From Polynucleobacter sp. HIN7 (GTDB lineage Bacteria; Pseudomonadota; Gammaproteobacteria; Burkholderiales; Burkholderiaceae): a stretch of 64,000 bases of DNA. The position numbers and the translations under genes were made by a program. Positions 63,021-64,000 of this stretch are shown in pieces. Position 1 is the first letter of the stretch; each line of letters begins with the position of its first letter. The notes under the pieces were generated by a model. That model made no database searches and was not told where the DNA came from. It saw nothing but the letters and a program-made list of their open reading frames with translations. The stretch is from NCBI RefSeq assembly GCF_030297595.1, contig NZ_AP028138.1:310001-374000 (forward strand), in the 5' to 3' direction.

Positions 63021-64000
63021 ATGTACGCTGATTTACTTGAGAACCTCAATCCTGAACAACGGGAGGCGGTGACCCTACCTCCAACTCACCCCGATGGGCG
63101 CCCTCAATCAGCACTGATTTTGGCGGGTGCAGGTAGCGGCAAGACCCGCGTTTTGACTACGCGCATTGCCTGGCTGATTCAAACGGGGCAGATTTCTCCG
63201 ATCGGGGTCTTGGCGGTGACCTTTACCAATAAAGCAGCCAAGGAGATGTTGACTCGTCTTGGAGCAATGCTGCCAATTAATACCCGAGGCATGTGGGTGG
63301 GAACTTTTCATGGTTTGTGTAATCGATTACTACGCGCGCATCATCGCGATGCGGGCCTGCCATCGACCTTTCAGATTCTGGATACACAAGATCAACTCTC
63401 CGCGATTAAACGGCTTTTAAAGAGCCTCAACGTCGATGATGAGAAGTTTCCACCGCGGCAATTACAGTACTTTATTGCCAATGCCAAGGAGCGTGGTAAA
63501 CGCGCTAAGGATCTCGATCCCGGGGATGATTTTGAGGCCCGCATGATTCAGTTGTATGAGGCATACGATGCCCAGTGTCAGCGCGAAGGGGTGTGCGATT
63601 TTTCGGAGCTTTTGTTGCGTAGTTATGAGTTGCTCAAACATCACGAGCTAATCCGCACGCATTATCAGGAGCGCTTTAAACATATCTTGATTGATGAGTT
63701 TCAAGATACCAATGCCTTGCAATATGCTTGGCTCAAGCTCTTAGCCGGCAATGGTCAGATGACTAGTAGCTCGGTATTCGCGGTTGGTGACGATGATCAG
63801 AGTATCTATGCATTCCGGGGTGCAGATGTCGAGAACATGCGACTCTATGAGAAGCAATTTAAGCCTGTAACCGTGAAGTTGGAGCAAAACTATCGCTCAC
63901 ACGGGCATATCCTCGATGCTGCTAACCATTTGATTGCACACAATCAAGATCGCTTGGGTAAGAACCTGCGTACTGAAGCCGGTGTAGGTGAGCCGGTTCG
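63021..64000 (+). CDS. uvrD: DNA helicase II UvrD/Rep family, 5' part (cut by window edge)
   Basis: The frame from ATG 63021 stays open to the window end (326 full codons). It begins with [11 protein letters not shown] (Q motif) and contains Walker A in [20 protein letters not shown] near residue 35, [12 protein letters not shown] near 66, the Walker B DEFQDTN near 226 and [19 protein letters not shown] near 255, which are superfamily I helicase motifs. UvrD unwinds DNA in mismatch and nucleotide excision repair. The C-terminal half lies outside. Rep and UvrD cannot be fully separated with this part, but the start fits UvrD. Confidence 0.85.
   Translation, partial: MYADLLENLNPEQREAVTLPPTHPDGRPQSALILAGAGSGKTRVLTTRIAWLIQTGQISPIGVLAVTFTNKAAKEMLTRLGAMLPINTRGMWVGTFHGLCNRLLRAHHRDAGLPSTFQILDTQDQLSAIKRLLKSLNVDDEKFPPRQLQYFIANAKERGKRAKDLDPGDDFEARMIQLYEAYDAQCQREGVCDFSELLLRSYELLKHHELIRTHYQERFKHILIDEFQDTNALQYAWLKLLAGNGQMTSSSVFAVGDDDQSIYAFRGADVENMRLYEKQFKPVTVKLEQNYRSHGHILDAANHLIAHNQDRLGKNLRTEAGVGEPV

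Overview
The window looks like a chromosomal segment of a betaproteobacterium of the order Burkholderiales, most likely Polynucleobacter or a close relative. This is an inference from gene content and order (tsaE-amiC next to queG, YdiJ-type dehydrogenase, valS, galU, dnaE, gluQ), the protein sequence character and roughly mid-GC core genes; no rRNA gene is present to confirm it.

Positions 1-20116 are a surface-polysaccharide (O-antigen or capsule) cluster, all on the + strand. It starts inside a short-chain dehydrogenase, then has a split transketolase pair, a glycosyltransferase with a damaged 5' end, an FkbM methyltransferase, an EpsG/Wzy-like polymerase, a GT9 and a GT2 transferase, an AsnB-type amidotransferase, and WecB/WecC for UDP-ManNAc and UDP-ManNAcA. 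Next comes a visibly more GC-rich block: bi-domain oxidoreductase, heparinase-like protein, WbuB-like transferase, LegC-like aminotransferase and acetyltransferase. The cluster ends with an AT-rich pair: a possible 2OG-Fe(II) oxygenase and an initiating sugar transferase. The sharp base-composition changes suggest a mosaic built by transfer.

Positions 20117-24400 are an accessory islet. A RecT-type annealing protein and a YqaJ-type exonuclease form an operon divergent from a small XRE regulator, with a perfect palindrome between them. Two unrecognised genes follow. A WecA-like phosphotransferase and a first autotransporter come next, up to 28354.

Positions 28474-40006 are mostly housekeeping: tRNA-Lys, amiC, tsaE, queG, azlCD, a YdiJ-like FAD/Fe-S dehydrogenase, an orphan antitoxin-like HTH gene, a GlcG-like protein, a Fic protein under two strong inverted repeats, and rhlE.

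Positions 40038-52853 hold the most intriguing locus. It is a tight operon of a GT4-like transferase, a PqqD-like protein with an unusual acidic/Cys tail, an HPr-kinase-like protein, two GT2 transferases, a TPR plus nucleotidyltransferase protein and a TPR plus GT9-like protein. It is followed directly by a 1425-residue ESPR autotransporter with a serine/threonine/asparagine/glycine-rich repeat passenger. I propose it as a modification and display system for the autotransporter or for the PqqD tail; this is inference.

Positions 52860-64000 are core genes: galE, gluQ, dnaE, a VapB-like orphan antitoxin, galU, an orphan HigA-like antitoxin, valS and the 5' part of uvrD. Several genes in the window (wecA-like, fic, rhlE, dnaE, galU, uvrD) have a -10-like hexamer ending 6-8 bases before the start codon and no Shine-Dalgarno, which suggests leaderless transcripts.
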